A stretch of 26,634 nt of DNA from UMGS1649 sp045652705 (GTDB lineage Bacteria; Bacillota; Clostridia; TANB77; CAG-465), in the NCBI GenBank assembly GCA_045652705.1, contig JAZRUV010000026.1, positions 1 to 26,634 of the forward strand, read 5' to 3'. Made by a program: the position numbers and the translations under genes. Below, one piece after another: positions 15,481 to 22,282 of the stretch. Under the pieces are notes generated by a model. That model saw only the letters and a list, made by a program, of their open reading frames with translations, was not told the origin of the DNA and did no database searches. How positions within the stretch are numbered: the stretch's first letter is position 1; every line of letters starts with the position of its first letter.

Positions 15481-16744
15481 ACTTCTTTATATAAAGTGCT
15501 GGGCGGAACCCGCCGTAACGGCTTGAGCCACTGTTACTACGGAAAGATACCGGCTCGTAGTCGCCGGCGGCGTCAAGGCCGTATGTGCCTCCGCGGCAAA
15601 TAGGGGTGCCAGAATCGCGGCCTTCCATTGTCCATTCCCACATATTTCCTGCCATATCATATATATTGTTGACCTTAGCTGCTTTTAATGCTCCGGTAGA
15701 TAACGCCCAGCAAGTTCCTGATGCTTTTGTTGAACTTGTTGTTGCTGTTTGATATGAATTTAATTCTATTTCATACTCACCAATAACCAAAACAGCATAT
15801 TTTGCTCCTTCATTTAAATTTCCTGACGCTATTACGTGATTAGAATGATTACCATAACTTGTACTATCTATTACACTTGATACCGCTTTTGTATCTAACC
15901 ACCATTGTAGTATTCTATCCCATTGCACTCCATATGTTAATGTTGATACTACTCCATAATTTGTATTAGTTGCTGGATACATACTCCTTGCTACCTCTAC
16001 TGCTCCATTTGTATCTTCTGACATACTATCATTTTTTGACCATGGTATATATGTATATGGTATTTTTCCCATCATTGAATACACATTTGTTTCTAATACG
16101 CCGTTATTACTTGTTCTTTGTGTATCTATTCCAGCTTCATAACGGGCTATATAAAATCCTTTATATTCTTTTACACTTTCATACATTGCTTGAACTTCTG
16201 CTAAAGTTGTTCTTGTCATATATTTTGAATCTTGTGTTGGCAGTGGCATATTTGTTGTTGTATCTAATGCTACTTCCCAATAATCATCAATTGTTCCTAA
16301 TGTGTTAGATATTGTAAAGTCACTGTCAACAATTTGTCTTACAAACTTGCTAAAATCTTCTACCGGTACCCATACATATTGGTTTCTTGTTCTTTTTGCA
16401 TCTTCTACATTTGAGTCTGTTACTGGAGTTGTTCCTTCATATATTACAAGCCCACCATTTTTTGTATTTTCTCCTGCTACTGATGATGCTACAAATCCCT
16501 TTGGTATTGGCACCCCATCTACTGTTGCTATTACCCAATTCTCTGATTCTTCCGGTTCTACTGGTGTTTCTGGTTCTACTGGCGTTTCAGGTTGTTGTCC
16601 ACTTTCACCGTTTTCACCTTTAAATGTTACTGTTACCCCTTTACATGTCACTGTTATTTCATATGGTGTTAAGTCTACATTTTCATCATTTAATCTTTTT
16701 AATACTTCTTCCTCTAGTTTCTCCTGTGTCCTATTGCCATCCAT
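15479..16744 (-). CDS. FGE/sulfatase-modifying-factor-fold (C-type-lectin-like) domain part of a pilin-anchored protein, interrupted gene
   Basis: A 421-codon frame that continues, in the same frame, the prepilin leader at 16933-16751 after one TAA codon and two codons (Ala-Tyr). It has no ribosome binding site of its own, so it is best read as the body of a 484-codon gene with a nonsense codon. Layout: a short helical stalk (1-60); a P/E-rich linker (PETPVEPETPVEPEE, about 70-88); then a formylglycine-generating-enzyme-type domain (VPKGFV, RNQYVWVPVEDFSKF, GFYIARYEAG, YDMAGNMWEWTMEGR, CRGGTYG, GFRPALYIKK). The fold is a C-type-lectin-like scaffold used for ligand binding in many surface proteins. 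I see no reason to expect catalysis. The last ~45 codons differ sharply in base composition and look like a DGR variable region. Promoter not identified. Confidence 0.85.
   Translation of the reverse strand: MDGNRTQEKLEEEVLKRLNDENVDLTPYEITVTCKGVTVTFKGENGESGQQPETPVEPETPVEPEESENWVIATVDGVPIPKGFVASSVAGENTKNGGLVIYEGTTPVTDSNVEDAKRTRNQYVWVPVEDFSKFVRQIVDSDFTISNTLGTIDDYWEVALDTTTNMPLPTQDSKYMTRTTLAEVQAMYESVKEYKGFYIARYEAGIDTQRTSNNGVLETNVYSMMGKIPYTYIPWSKNDSMSEDTNGAVEVARSMYPATNTNYGVVSTLTYGVQWDRILQWWLDTKAVSSVIDSTSYGNHSNHVIASGNLNEGAKYAVLVIGEYEIELNSYQTATTSSTKASGTCWALSTGALKAAKVNNIYDMAGNMWEWTMEGRDSGTPICRGGTYGLDAAGDYEPVSFRSNSGSSRYGGFRPALYIKK
15482..15625 (-). other. Candidate DGR variable region at the 3' end of the pilin-FGE gene
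   Basis: Bases 15501-15620 are 77 of 120 G or C (64%). In the 32 codons from CGC-GGA-GGC to CGC-CCA, 18 end in C and 6 in T, giving Y, G, D, A, F, S, N, R at exposed positions. All of these fit random replacement of A in AAC/AAT template codons (NNY). The segment ends in G-G-F-R-P-A-L-Y at the C-terminus, the usual place of DGR variable repeats in C-type-lectin-fold targets. GGCGG-aac-CCGCC (15502-15514) forms a tight hairpin at its 3' end. No template copy exists in this window. Confidence 0.6.
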
Positions 16745-16750
16745 ATATGC

Positions 16751-16933
16751 TTATGCCCATTTTAATGACGCAAGTGTCTGCACTTCTTTTAGATTTGTTT
16801 CATCTACTGCACTTTGAGCTTTTTCTATTATTCCACTATTATTTAAAGATAGAATAATTGTTCCTGCTAGAATTATCATTACTATTATTGTTATTACTAG
16901 TACTATTAATGATACAGCCTTTTTATTTTTCAT
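16751..16933 (-). CDS. Prepilin-like leader and helix, separated from its body by an in-frame TAA
   Basis: A 60-codon frame starting MKNKKA, then VSLIVLVITIIVMIILAGTI and SLNNSGIIEKAQSAVDETN. This is the N-terminal prepilin-type helix and first stalk residues common in surface proteins of gut Clostridia. Ala stands at the -1 cleavage position where Gly is usual. The AAGAGG ribosome binding site before the ATG is sound. The TAA at 16753-16751 follows LASLKWA, and the next codons GCA TAT ATG GAT continue the expected stalk. One base change (GAA or CAA to TAA) would explain it. As it stands the product would be a 60-residue membrane peptide. It may be a true nonsense mutation, a sequencing or assembly error, or a readthrough site. 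Confidence 0.75.
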   Translation of the reverse strand: MKNKKAVSLIVLVITIIVMIILAGTIILSLNNSGIIEKAQSAVDETNLKEVQTLASLKWA

Positions 16934-16963
16934 ATGTTTACCTCTTTTCCTTTTTGTATTTGT

Positions 16964-16988
16964 ATAACCGAATTTGTATACTGGTTAT
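16964..16988. promoter_or_regulatory. Possible operator between the divergent pilin-FGE and ribbon-helix-helix genes
   Basis: Inverted ATAACC (16964-16969) and GGTTAT (16983-16988), 13 bases apart, in the 144-base divergent intergenic region. Short arms; could be chance. Confidence 0.3.
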
Positions 16989-17077
16989 CAGTTATATTTT
17001 ATATACCATATTTCTATTAAAATGTAAATATATTATTAACTAATTGTTGTAACATTATAATTTAGGAGGGTAAAGTT

Positions 17078-17269
17078 ATGGAAAAGTTTGTTATGAAAAA
17101 ATCTAATGAGGCAAATATATATAAATCAATAAGGTTTCCTGCCGAAATAAACGATAGTATTACTGAACTTGTTAAAGCGGCCAATAAAAATAAAAGCAAG
17201 AAAGAATATAGTTTTAATGGATTTGTAATTTCAGCTTGTGAATACGCTTTAAAAAATATGGATAAATAG
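17078..17269 (+). CDS. Small ribbon-helix-helix (Arc/CopG-like) DNA-binding protein
   Basis: A 63-residue protein with an initial beta-strand pattern (ANIYKSIRFP), then helix (AEINDSITELVKAAN), turn with a basic KNKSKKE, and a second helix (FNGFVISACEYALKNM). This is the order and length of an Arc/CopG ribbon-helix-helix domain, which binds DNA as a dimer through the paired strands. Ribosome binding site AGGAGGGT lies 7 bases before the ATG. Alone on its strand, it is divergent from the pilin-FGE gene and ends in a strong bidirectional terminator. An obvious guess is control of itself and of the surface gene opposite, but no direct proof is visible. Confidence 0.85.
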   Translation: MEKFVMKKSNEANIYKSIRFPAEINDSITELVKAANKNKSKKEYSFNGFVISACEYALKNMDK

Positions 17270-17317
17270 TAAAAATACTCAAACATCAAATAATGATGTT
17301 TGAGTATTTTTACTATT
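17265..17317. terminator. Strong bidirectional terminator
   Basis: A perfect 24-bp inverted repeat (17265-17288 with 17294-17317), 5-base loop, with T-run on either strand. It ends the small plus-strand gene and the rpsB-tsf transcript. Its arm covers the last codon and stop of the plus-strand gene. Confidence 0.9.
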
Positions 17318-17328
17318 CTTATTATTTA

Positions 17329-17973
17329 TTAACCATTGATTTGTTTCATTACTTCTTCAGCAAAGTTCTCTTGTTTCTTTTCAATTCCTTCGCCTCTTTC
17401 AAATCTAACAAATCTTCTTATAACTATATTTTCACCAATAGTTGCTATTTTTTCATTTAAAACTTGTTGAACAGTTTTGTCTGGATCTTTAACAAATGGT
17501 TGGTCTAACAAACATATTTCCTCGAAAAATTTGTTTATTCTTCCCTCTACCATTTTCTCAACTACCGCTGCTGGTTTTCCTTCATTTAAAGCTTGTGCTT
17601 TTAATATTTCTTTTTCAGATTCTACAACTTCTGCAGGAACTTCTTCTCTAGAAACATATTTTGGATTTGAAGATACCACATGCATAGCAATATCTCTTAC
17701 AAATGTTCTAAATTCTTCGTTCTTAGCAACAAAGTCTGTTTCGGAATTAACTTCAACCAAAGCTCCATATTTTCCGCCGTGAATATAAGCTTCAACTAAA
17801 CCTTCAGCTGCTATTCTGCTAGCTTTTTTAGCTGCTTTAGCTATTCCTCTTTCACGTAGTAATTCTATAGCTTTATCTATGTTTCCATCTGTTTCAACTA
17901 AAACTTTTTTGCAGTCCATTATTCCTGCACCAGTTCTATCTCTTAATTCTTTAACTAATTCTGCTGTTACCAT
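17329..17973 (-). CDS. tsf: Translation elongation factor Ts
   Basis: A 214-residue nucleotide exchange factor for EF-Tu. The N-terminal UBA-like domain with VKELRDRTGAGIMDCKKVLVETDGNIDKAIELLRERGIAKAAKKASRIAAEG (residues 7-58) is the family hallmark, followed by the core VEVNSETDFVAKNEEF and the C-terminal VVRRFVRFERGEGIEKK-type segment. It is the short form usual in clostridia (about 215 residues, not the 280-290 of E. coli or B. subtilis). The AGGAGG site lies in the last codons of rpsB and the start is 1 base after the rpsB stop, so translation is coupled. The following gene is usually pyrH; here a terminator and a surface-gene island follow. Confidence 0.98.
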   Translation of the reverse strand: MVTAELVKELRDRTGAGIMDCKKVLVETDGNIDKAIELLRERGIAKAAKKASRIAAEGLVEAYIHGGKYGALVEVNSETDFVAKNEEFRTFVRDIAMHVVSSNPKYVSREEVPAEVVESEKEILKAQALNEGKPAAVVEKMVEGRINKFFEEICLLDQPFVKDPDKTVQQVLNEKIATIGENIVIRRFVRFERGEGIEKKQENFAEEVMKQING

Positions 17974-17974
17974 A

Positions 17975-18823
17975 TTATTCCTCCTTTGTTGTTTTTTCTT
18001 CTACTACTTCTTCAGTAGCTTTTCTTGGTTTTCTGCTGTTTGGTCTATTTTGTTTTCTTTCTATTTTGTCTTCGCCCATTTCTTTAACTAGTTCTTCCAT
18101 TGATTCAACATCAGCTTCAAGTTCTAGTGTATCTATAGGTTCACCACTCTTACCATGTAAAACAGCGTCTGCCATTTTAGCTGTTATTAATTTTACAGCT
18201 CTTACTGCATCATCATTACCAGGAATTACAAAATCTACATCGTTAGGATTACAGTTTGAATCGATTAATCCAATTGTTGGTATTCCTAATTTTCTAGCCT
18301 CCTTAGTACATATTAATTCTTTCTTAGAGTCTACTAAGAATATTAATGATGGAAGTTTTTCCATTTCTTTAATACCACCAAGGTTTTTGTTTAGTTTTTC
18401 CATTTCAAGTTTTAATTTAATAACTTCTTTCTTAGGAAGTACATCGAATGTTCCATCAGCTTTCATAGTTTCAAGTTCAACAAGTCTAGCTATTCTAGTT
18501 CTTATTGTTTTGAAGTTAGTTAAAGTTCCACCTAACCATCTGCTATTGATGTAGTACATTCCACATCTTTCAGCTTCTTCTTTGATACATTCAGCTATTT
18601 GTCTTTTTGTTCCAACAAATAATACTGTTCCGCCTTCACTAGTTACTTTATTAACTAATTCATAAGCTTCTACAACTTTTTTAGATGTTTTTTGTAAGTC
18701 AAGAATGTATATTCCATTTCTTGCTGTAAATATGTATGGAGCCATTCTTGGGTCCCATCTTTTTGTTTGGTGTCCAAAGTGTACACCAGCTTCTAGTAAT
18801 GATCTCATAGGTATAATTGACAT
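17975..18823 (-). CDS. rpsB: 30S ribosomal protein S2
   Basis: A 282-residue small-subunit protein that helps place S1/mRNA and completes the 30S head-body junction. Signatures: MRSLLEAGVHFGHQTKRWDPRMAPYIF at the start, GTKRQIAECIKEEAERCGMYYINSRWLGGTLTNFKTI (about 73-110), and the C-terminal LGIPTIGLIDSNCNPNDVDFVIPGNDDA (about 175-205). A charged tail of about 45 residues (KIERKQNRPNSRKPRKATEEVVEEKTTKEE) makes it longer than the 235-255 residues common in the family. AAGGAGG precedes the ATG. First gene of rpsB-tsf, with its own promoter and a structured leader. Confidence 0.98.
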   Translation of the reverse strand: MSIIPMRSLLEAGVHFGHQTKRWDPRMAPYIFTARNGIYILDLQKTSKKVVEAYELVNKVTSEGGTVLFVGTKRQIAECIKEEAERCGMYYINSRWLGGTLTNFKTIRTRIARLVELETMKADGTFDVLPKKEVIKLKLEMEKLNKNLGGIKEMEKLPSLIFLVDSKKELICTKEARKLGIPTIGLIDSNCNPNDVDFVIPGNDDAVRAVKLITAKMADAVLHGKSGEPIDTLELEADVESMEELVKEMGEDKIERKQNRPNSRKPRKATEEVVEEKTTKEE

Positions 18824-18850
18824 TTTTTATTCCTCCTTTTTTAATTCCTC

Positions 18851-18908
18851 CACAATCATTTTCATCTATATGACCTCTTTCGAGGAAAGGCAATAGACTG
18901 TGATTGTG
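18851..18908 (-). promoter_or_regulatory. Structured 5' leader of rpsB, candidate autoregulatory element
   Basis: Three nested helices can form in the minus-strand transcript: an outer 8-bp stem (18901-18908 with 18851-18858), a middle 5-bp stem (18893-18897 with 18865-18869) and an inner 4-bp stem with GAAA loop (18882-18885 with 18874-18877). The outer stem abuts a decoy GGAGG, and the true AAGGAGG follows. Leaders that bind excess ribosomal protein are known for several operons; whether S2 binds this one is inference. Confidence 0.45.
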
Positions 18909-18936
18909 TGTGTATTATCGCACACGCGACAAAAAT

Positions 18937-18965
18937 AGTATAGCATATACTAAGTAGGTTTTCAA
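18937..18965 (-). promoter_or_regulatory. Promoter of rpsB-tsf
   Basis: On the minus strand TTGAAA (18965-18960), a 17-base spacer and TATACT (18942-18937). It gives a leader of about 105 bases. Confidence 0.75.
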
Positions 18966-18983
18966 GCTTTTTTAATGTTTTTG

Positions 18984-19012
18984 TTGACATATATTAAAAT
19001 TTGTTGTATAAT
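18984..19012 (+). promoter_or_regulatory. Consensus promoter of the candidate noncoding RNA
   Basis: TTGACA (18984-18989), 17-base spacer, TATAAT (19007-19012): a perfect sigma-A consensus, the strongest promoter in the window. It lies back to back with the rpsB promoter, the two -35 boxes only 18 bases apart. Confidence 0.85.
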
Positions 19013-19018
19013 ATACGT

Positions 19019-19414
19019 ACGTTAAAAATATATAAACAAGTAATTACTTGTTTGAGCGTTTGTTTATTTGTTATCTCCGGAATTGCTTCTTGTAGTCCTC
19101 CAGCCCCCTGTAGTCCTACTGATCCCAAGCTCTTCCGTGGATATATAAAACCATTTCTGCTTGCCCTACTTCTTTTGCCCCCAAAATTTCATTATATGTA
19201 TGTCATACCACCTATCGTCCATCATCCTCTCATATAATCATTTGTAATTTATCGTCCACTTTTATTGCAAGCAGAAGTTGCGAGTACCTGGTTTTTTATG
19301 AGTGAGACCATAATTTCGGTACTTGTATATGGGCGCCGCCATTTGAGCGGCAGTGTATGCTTTCTGGATAATTCCCGAAAGCGGAGAGCCGGTAATTTAC
19401 CGGCTCTCTTTTTT
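19019..19414 (+). ncRNA. Candidate structured noncoding RNA, about 395 bases, family not recognised
   Basis: This fills most of a 634-base gap (18824-19457) with no convincing gene. It has a perfect consensus promoter just upstream and a strong terminator at the end. A 20-base palindrome (19034-19053) lies near the 5' end, then a C-rich, weakly structured stretch with a repeated TGTAGTCCT (19091 and 19109). A run of hairpins follows: GCAA/TTGC at 19267-19281; AGTACC/GGTACT at 19283-19323 with inner TGGT/ACCA; GCCGC/GCGGC at 19335-19351; GCTTTC/GAAAGC at 19359-19382; and the terminator. I compared it by eye with remembered features of RNase P, tmRNA, SRP RNA and 6S RNA and found none of their key motifs. 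It could also be a long cis leader whose gene was lost, since the strand downstream holds only a converging gene. Confidence 0.6.
19384..19414 (+). terminator. Terminator of the candidate noncoding RNA
   Basis: A GC-rich 10-bp stem (19384-19393 with 19399-19408), 5-base loop, then six T. Confidence 0.9.
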
Positions 19415-19457
19415 ATTTATATTGTTTTTATTCTTAAAATTTATTTACTTAAACTAC

Positions 19458-20405
19458 TCATTCACTAACTGGTTGTTGTATATCTTCACTCACTGGTGTA
19501 TATACCCAATCTTCTGCTATTATTCTTCTTGCTTCTTGTTTATCTACTAAAACACAAGAAGTTCCATTAACTACATAGGCTATATCTTGTATTGGCATAC
19601 TTACTGATACAATTTCATTAATATTAATTTCTTTTATTTCAGAAATATATTTCATTGCCTCTCTCACAGTAACATTTGTATTTGTATTATCTAGTATTAC
19701 ATTAGCTATACTTGGTAGCTTTAGTATATTCTTTTTAGACATTAAATTTTCTATTAAACTAGTTAGTACTTTCCTTTGCATTTTCCCTCTAGAAATATCT
19801 CCATCTGCATAGTCCCTATTTCTAACAAGTGTTTCCACTTGTTTTGCCGTTAATGTTTGTTCGCCTTTAGGAAATACAAAATACCATTCGCCAGTTTTCT
19901 TATTAAGTTTCCATATTTCGTCGTCTAGCGTTATTGTAAGTCCTCCTATTTCCTTAACTACAGCAGGAATAGTATCAAAATCTATTATTGCGTAATAGTC
20001 TATTTGTACATCTAGTAATTGTTCAACCTCACCAACAAACTCTTCTGTATACTTTCCGCCATAATAAATAGAATTTATTTTATATGTTGCAAGGGAATTT
20101 GTTGTATATGTATCACGTGGTATCGACATCATATATAGTTTATTATTAACCGTATCGTATTTTGCATAAATTATACTATCTGTTCTAAGCCCATCCTTAT
20201 CTACTCCAGCAAATAGAATAGAAATATTTTCTTTTTTGGGTTCCCCTGAAAAATCATAATCCCAATCGCGGCTGCTTAACGTAGAATTGCCTGTTATATT
20301 ATTAATTTTATACAATAATATCCATATGCAAATTGACAGTATTGTTACCACTATCGAAAATATTGTTATCTTTGTACACAGACTTTTCTTTTTCTTCTTC
20401 TTCAA
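19458..20405 (-). CDS. LytR-CpsA-Psr (LCP) family cell-wall protein
   Basis: A 315-residue membrane protein of the LCP family, enzymes that transfer teichoic acids or other glycopolymers from undecaprenyl carriers to peptidoglycan outside the cell. A basic start (six lysines) and one membrane helix (about 12-31) are followed by the LCP domain: ILFAGVD, RTDSIIYAKYD and SIPRDTY (about residues 60-100), a YKINSIYYGG segment, and the VRNRDYADGDISRGKMQRKVL block (about 190-210) with the conserved arginines. The start is TTG at 20405, 12 bases after AGGAGG; no ATG lies near. It begins 16 bases after cvpA as the last gene of the rarA operon. The exact substrate cannot be read from the sequence. Confidence 0.93.
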   Translation of the reverse strand: MKKKKKKSLCTKITIFSIVVTILSICIWILLYKINNITGNSTLSSRDWDYDFSGEPKKENISILFAGVDKDGLRTDSIIYAKYDTVNNKLYMMSIPRDTYTTNSLATYKINSIYYGGKYTEEFVGEVEQLLDVQIDYYAIIDFDTIPAVVKEIGGLTITLDDEIWKLNKKTGEWYFVFPKGEQTLTAKQVETLVRNRDYADGDISRGKMQRKVLTSLIENLMSKKNILKLPSIANVILDNTNTNVTVREAMKYISEIKEININEIVSVSMPIQDIAYVVNGTSCVLVDKQEARRIIAEDWVYTPVSEDIQQPVSE

Positions 20406-20421
20406 ATTGTTTTTCTTCCTC

Positions 20422-21039
20422 CTACCTTATAAGTTTAGTTAAAATTAAATTTGTAATTGTATTATGATCGTAAATAGCTTTTGCTATTACGCTTGAATTT
20501 ATAATATTTACTATATTATTCATAAACGCAAGTGTAGAAATTGCTTTTATTATTGCTAGAATTATACTAACCTCAATTATGAATAGTAATGCTGATGCAA
20601 TAATTCCGCCTAACTTGTTAAACGTTTTAAGAACAGGGAGTTCAAATACGCTTTCAAGTATTTTCTGTGCTATCCATAAAATAATTCTTGATATAACAAA
20701 CACAACCGCAAAGCCGATGCCCATAAATACGTAACGTGCTACTTTTAAAGTCATTTCATTTTTTACTGAGTTTTCCATGGTATCTTGTAGCTTTAAAACA
20801 CTTTCTGAACGGCTTGATGTATTTAATTCCTCGGTTACAGCGTTTGTTATGCTAGTTTGCAAACTTATTCCAAAACCAGTTTTGGATATATATTCACCTA
20901 CAATTTCAGCCAAGAGATATGCAAGTACAAATGAAAGTACAACAGTTACAAGTTTTGCAATAATTCCAATAGCGCCTTTTTTATATCCGTACAACACTAT
21001 ACATATAAATAGTACAATCAAAATAATATCTAAAATCAT
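20422..21039 (-). CDS. CvpA family membrane protein
   Basis: A 205-residue protein with the CvpA domain. The first helix MILDIILIVLFICIVLYGYKKGAIG is typical of the family, followed by helices near 25-45, 100-125 and 145-170, with a polar loop (60-95) rich in S, T, E between helices 2 and 3. CvpA is linked to colicin V export and to envelope stress or cell-envelope integrity; its mechanism is not settled. Ribosome binding site AAGAGG lies 7 bases before the ATG, and it begins 16 bases after the DUF5711 gene and precedes the LCP gene, so an envelope role is likely here. Confidence 0.88.
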   Translation of the reverse strand: MILDIILIVLFICIVLYGYKKGAIGIIAKLVTVVLSFVLAYLLAEIVGEYISKTGFGISLQTSITNAVTEELNTSSRSESVLKLQDTMENSVKNEMTLKVARYVFMGIGFAVVFVISRIILWIAQKILESVFELPVLKTFNKLGGIIASALLFIIEVSIILAIIKAISTLAFMNNIVNIINSSVIAKAIYDHNTITNLILTKLIR

Positions 21040-21055
21040 ATAAACCTCTTTATCA

Positions 21056-22282
21056 TTAAATAGTAAACATTATTAATCTGTTTGATATAGCCATAGCAGC
21101 ACTTCTTCCATTATTAAATATTACCGGCCTTGTTATAACTATATCACTAGTATAATTTTTAATATTTACTCCAGAATTATTATATGCTTCTATACTTTTA
21201 GAATAGCAAACATATATAACACCATTTTCATATTCAAAGTATTTTGGAACATCATTTAGCTCTACTGTCTTTACTTTATCTGAGGACATTTTTCTAACCA
21301 TTAATAAATAGTTACCTCTACTATCTAATTCAGTGTATGCAAATCTATTTTCATAATCGCCAATATCTATGACTTGCCCTTCGCTTATTTTTATATGCTC
21401 AGATTTTTTAGAGGTGGTATTATATACTACATATGCATTATCAAACCTTGTTACAACATCCCCTCCATCCCAATATATATCATATGCCAAAGCATTATCC
21501 AAAGTATATATTATATTAGAATTTGATTCATTCTCTTTAATGTTGGACAAATCAATTAAATTCACATTAGTGTATGCACTTATTCCACTAATATCTACAT
21601 CTGTATATGCTAAATACTTTGAATTATCTGACAAAACATATTTACCAATTATATTATTACTAGGTCTTATATTGTATTTTATATTTCCAGAATTGTCATA
21701 TATACCTAATATTATTTTATTTCCATTAGAAGAATACTCTATTACACTAGTTCCTTGAGTGTTAATATTTGCACTATGTATTTTTCCATCTAATTTAATT
21801 CTTGCCACTTCATATTTGTTCTTATACACGTATACTATGTTTTTATCTTTATTTAGCACTTGTATATACTCACCCGATGTAGAAATGGTAGCCTCTGCGC
21901 TGTCTTCTAATTTTATTGTCGCTGTGTTCTTTCCATAATTGTTATATATGTCTATTTTCCCTTTAGAACAAACTAAGATTTCATTCCCAAAAGGGATTAT
22001 TTCTTCAATTGTTGTTTGAACTTGCAACTCAACTGCATGTTGTCTATCTATATTTCTATTTAATACAAGTCCCAATGCGGTATAATTATTTACAACAATT
22101 ATACCTATTATTACTATAACACAAACTGCTAATATTGTTATTTTTTTCTTATCTAATTGTATATTTTTTATTTTTTGCTTTACACCTTCAATTTTAGATT
22201 TTGCTGTTTTTTTTGCATTTGCATTCTCGTTTGTATTTTTATCTTTTCTTCTTCTGTTATTTTCTTGCACATTTCTTCTCAC
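21056..22282 (-). CDS. DUF5711-like single-pass membrane protein with beta-propeller-like exterior
   Basis: A 408-residue protein: a basic, N/K-rich cytoplasmic start (1-45), one membrane helix (ITILAVCVIVIIGIIVVNN, about 48-67), then about 330 residues of short repeated beta-strand blocks (EYIQVLNKDKNIVYVYKN, YIQ/YLAYTD, YENRFAYTEL), as in WD/propeller-type folds outside the membrane. I associate it with the DUF5711 family from memory of its layout in Clostridia; function unknown. I chose GTG at 22282, which shares its G with the TAG stop of rarA and has GGGAGG 7 bases upstream. A TTG at 22297 would cover that site. Confidence 0.8.
   Translation of the reverse strand: MRRNVQENNRRRKDKNTNENANAKKTAKSKIEGVKQKIKNIQLDKKKITILAVCVIVIIGIIVVNNYTALGLVLNRNIDRQHAVELQVQTTIEEIIPFGNEILVCSKGKIDIYNNYGKNTATIKLEDSAEATISTSGEYIQVLNKDKNIVYVYKNKYEVARIKLDGKIHSANINTQGTSVIEYSSNGNKIILGIYDNSGNIKYNIRPSNNIIGKYVLSDNSKYLAYTDVDISGISAYTNVNLIDLSNIKENESNSNIIYTLDNALAYDIYWDGGDVVTRFDNAYVVYNTTSKKSEHIKISEGQVIDIGDYENRFAYTELDSRGNYLLMVRKMSSDKVKTVELNDVPKYFEYENGVIYVCYSKSIEAYNNSGVNIKNYTSDIVITRPVIFNNGRSAAMAISNRLIMFTI

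Noticed and set aside
17062..17289. 75-codon minus-strand frame
   Set aside because: Shadow of the ribbon-helix-helix gene, which has a strong ribosome binding site on the plus strand.
19060..19190. Collagen-like reading on the minus strand (G-x-x-like steps such as GSVGLQGAGGLQEAIPEI)
   Set aside because: No ATG, no ribosome binding site and no promoter on that strand; the pattern follows from the C-rich repeats of the plus strand.
19001..19237. Open frame of 78 codons on the plus strand in the rpsB-LCP gap
   Set aside because: Its start codon region overlaps the -10 box of the promoter, there is no ribosome binding site, and the composition (runs of P, L, C) is unlike neighbouring proteins. 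The region is better explained as a noncoding transcript.
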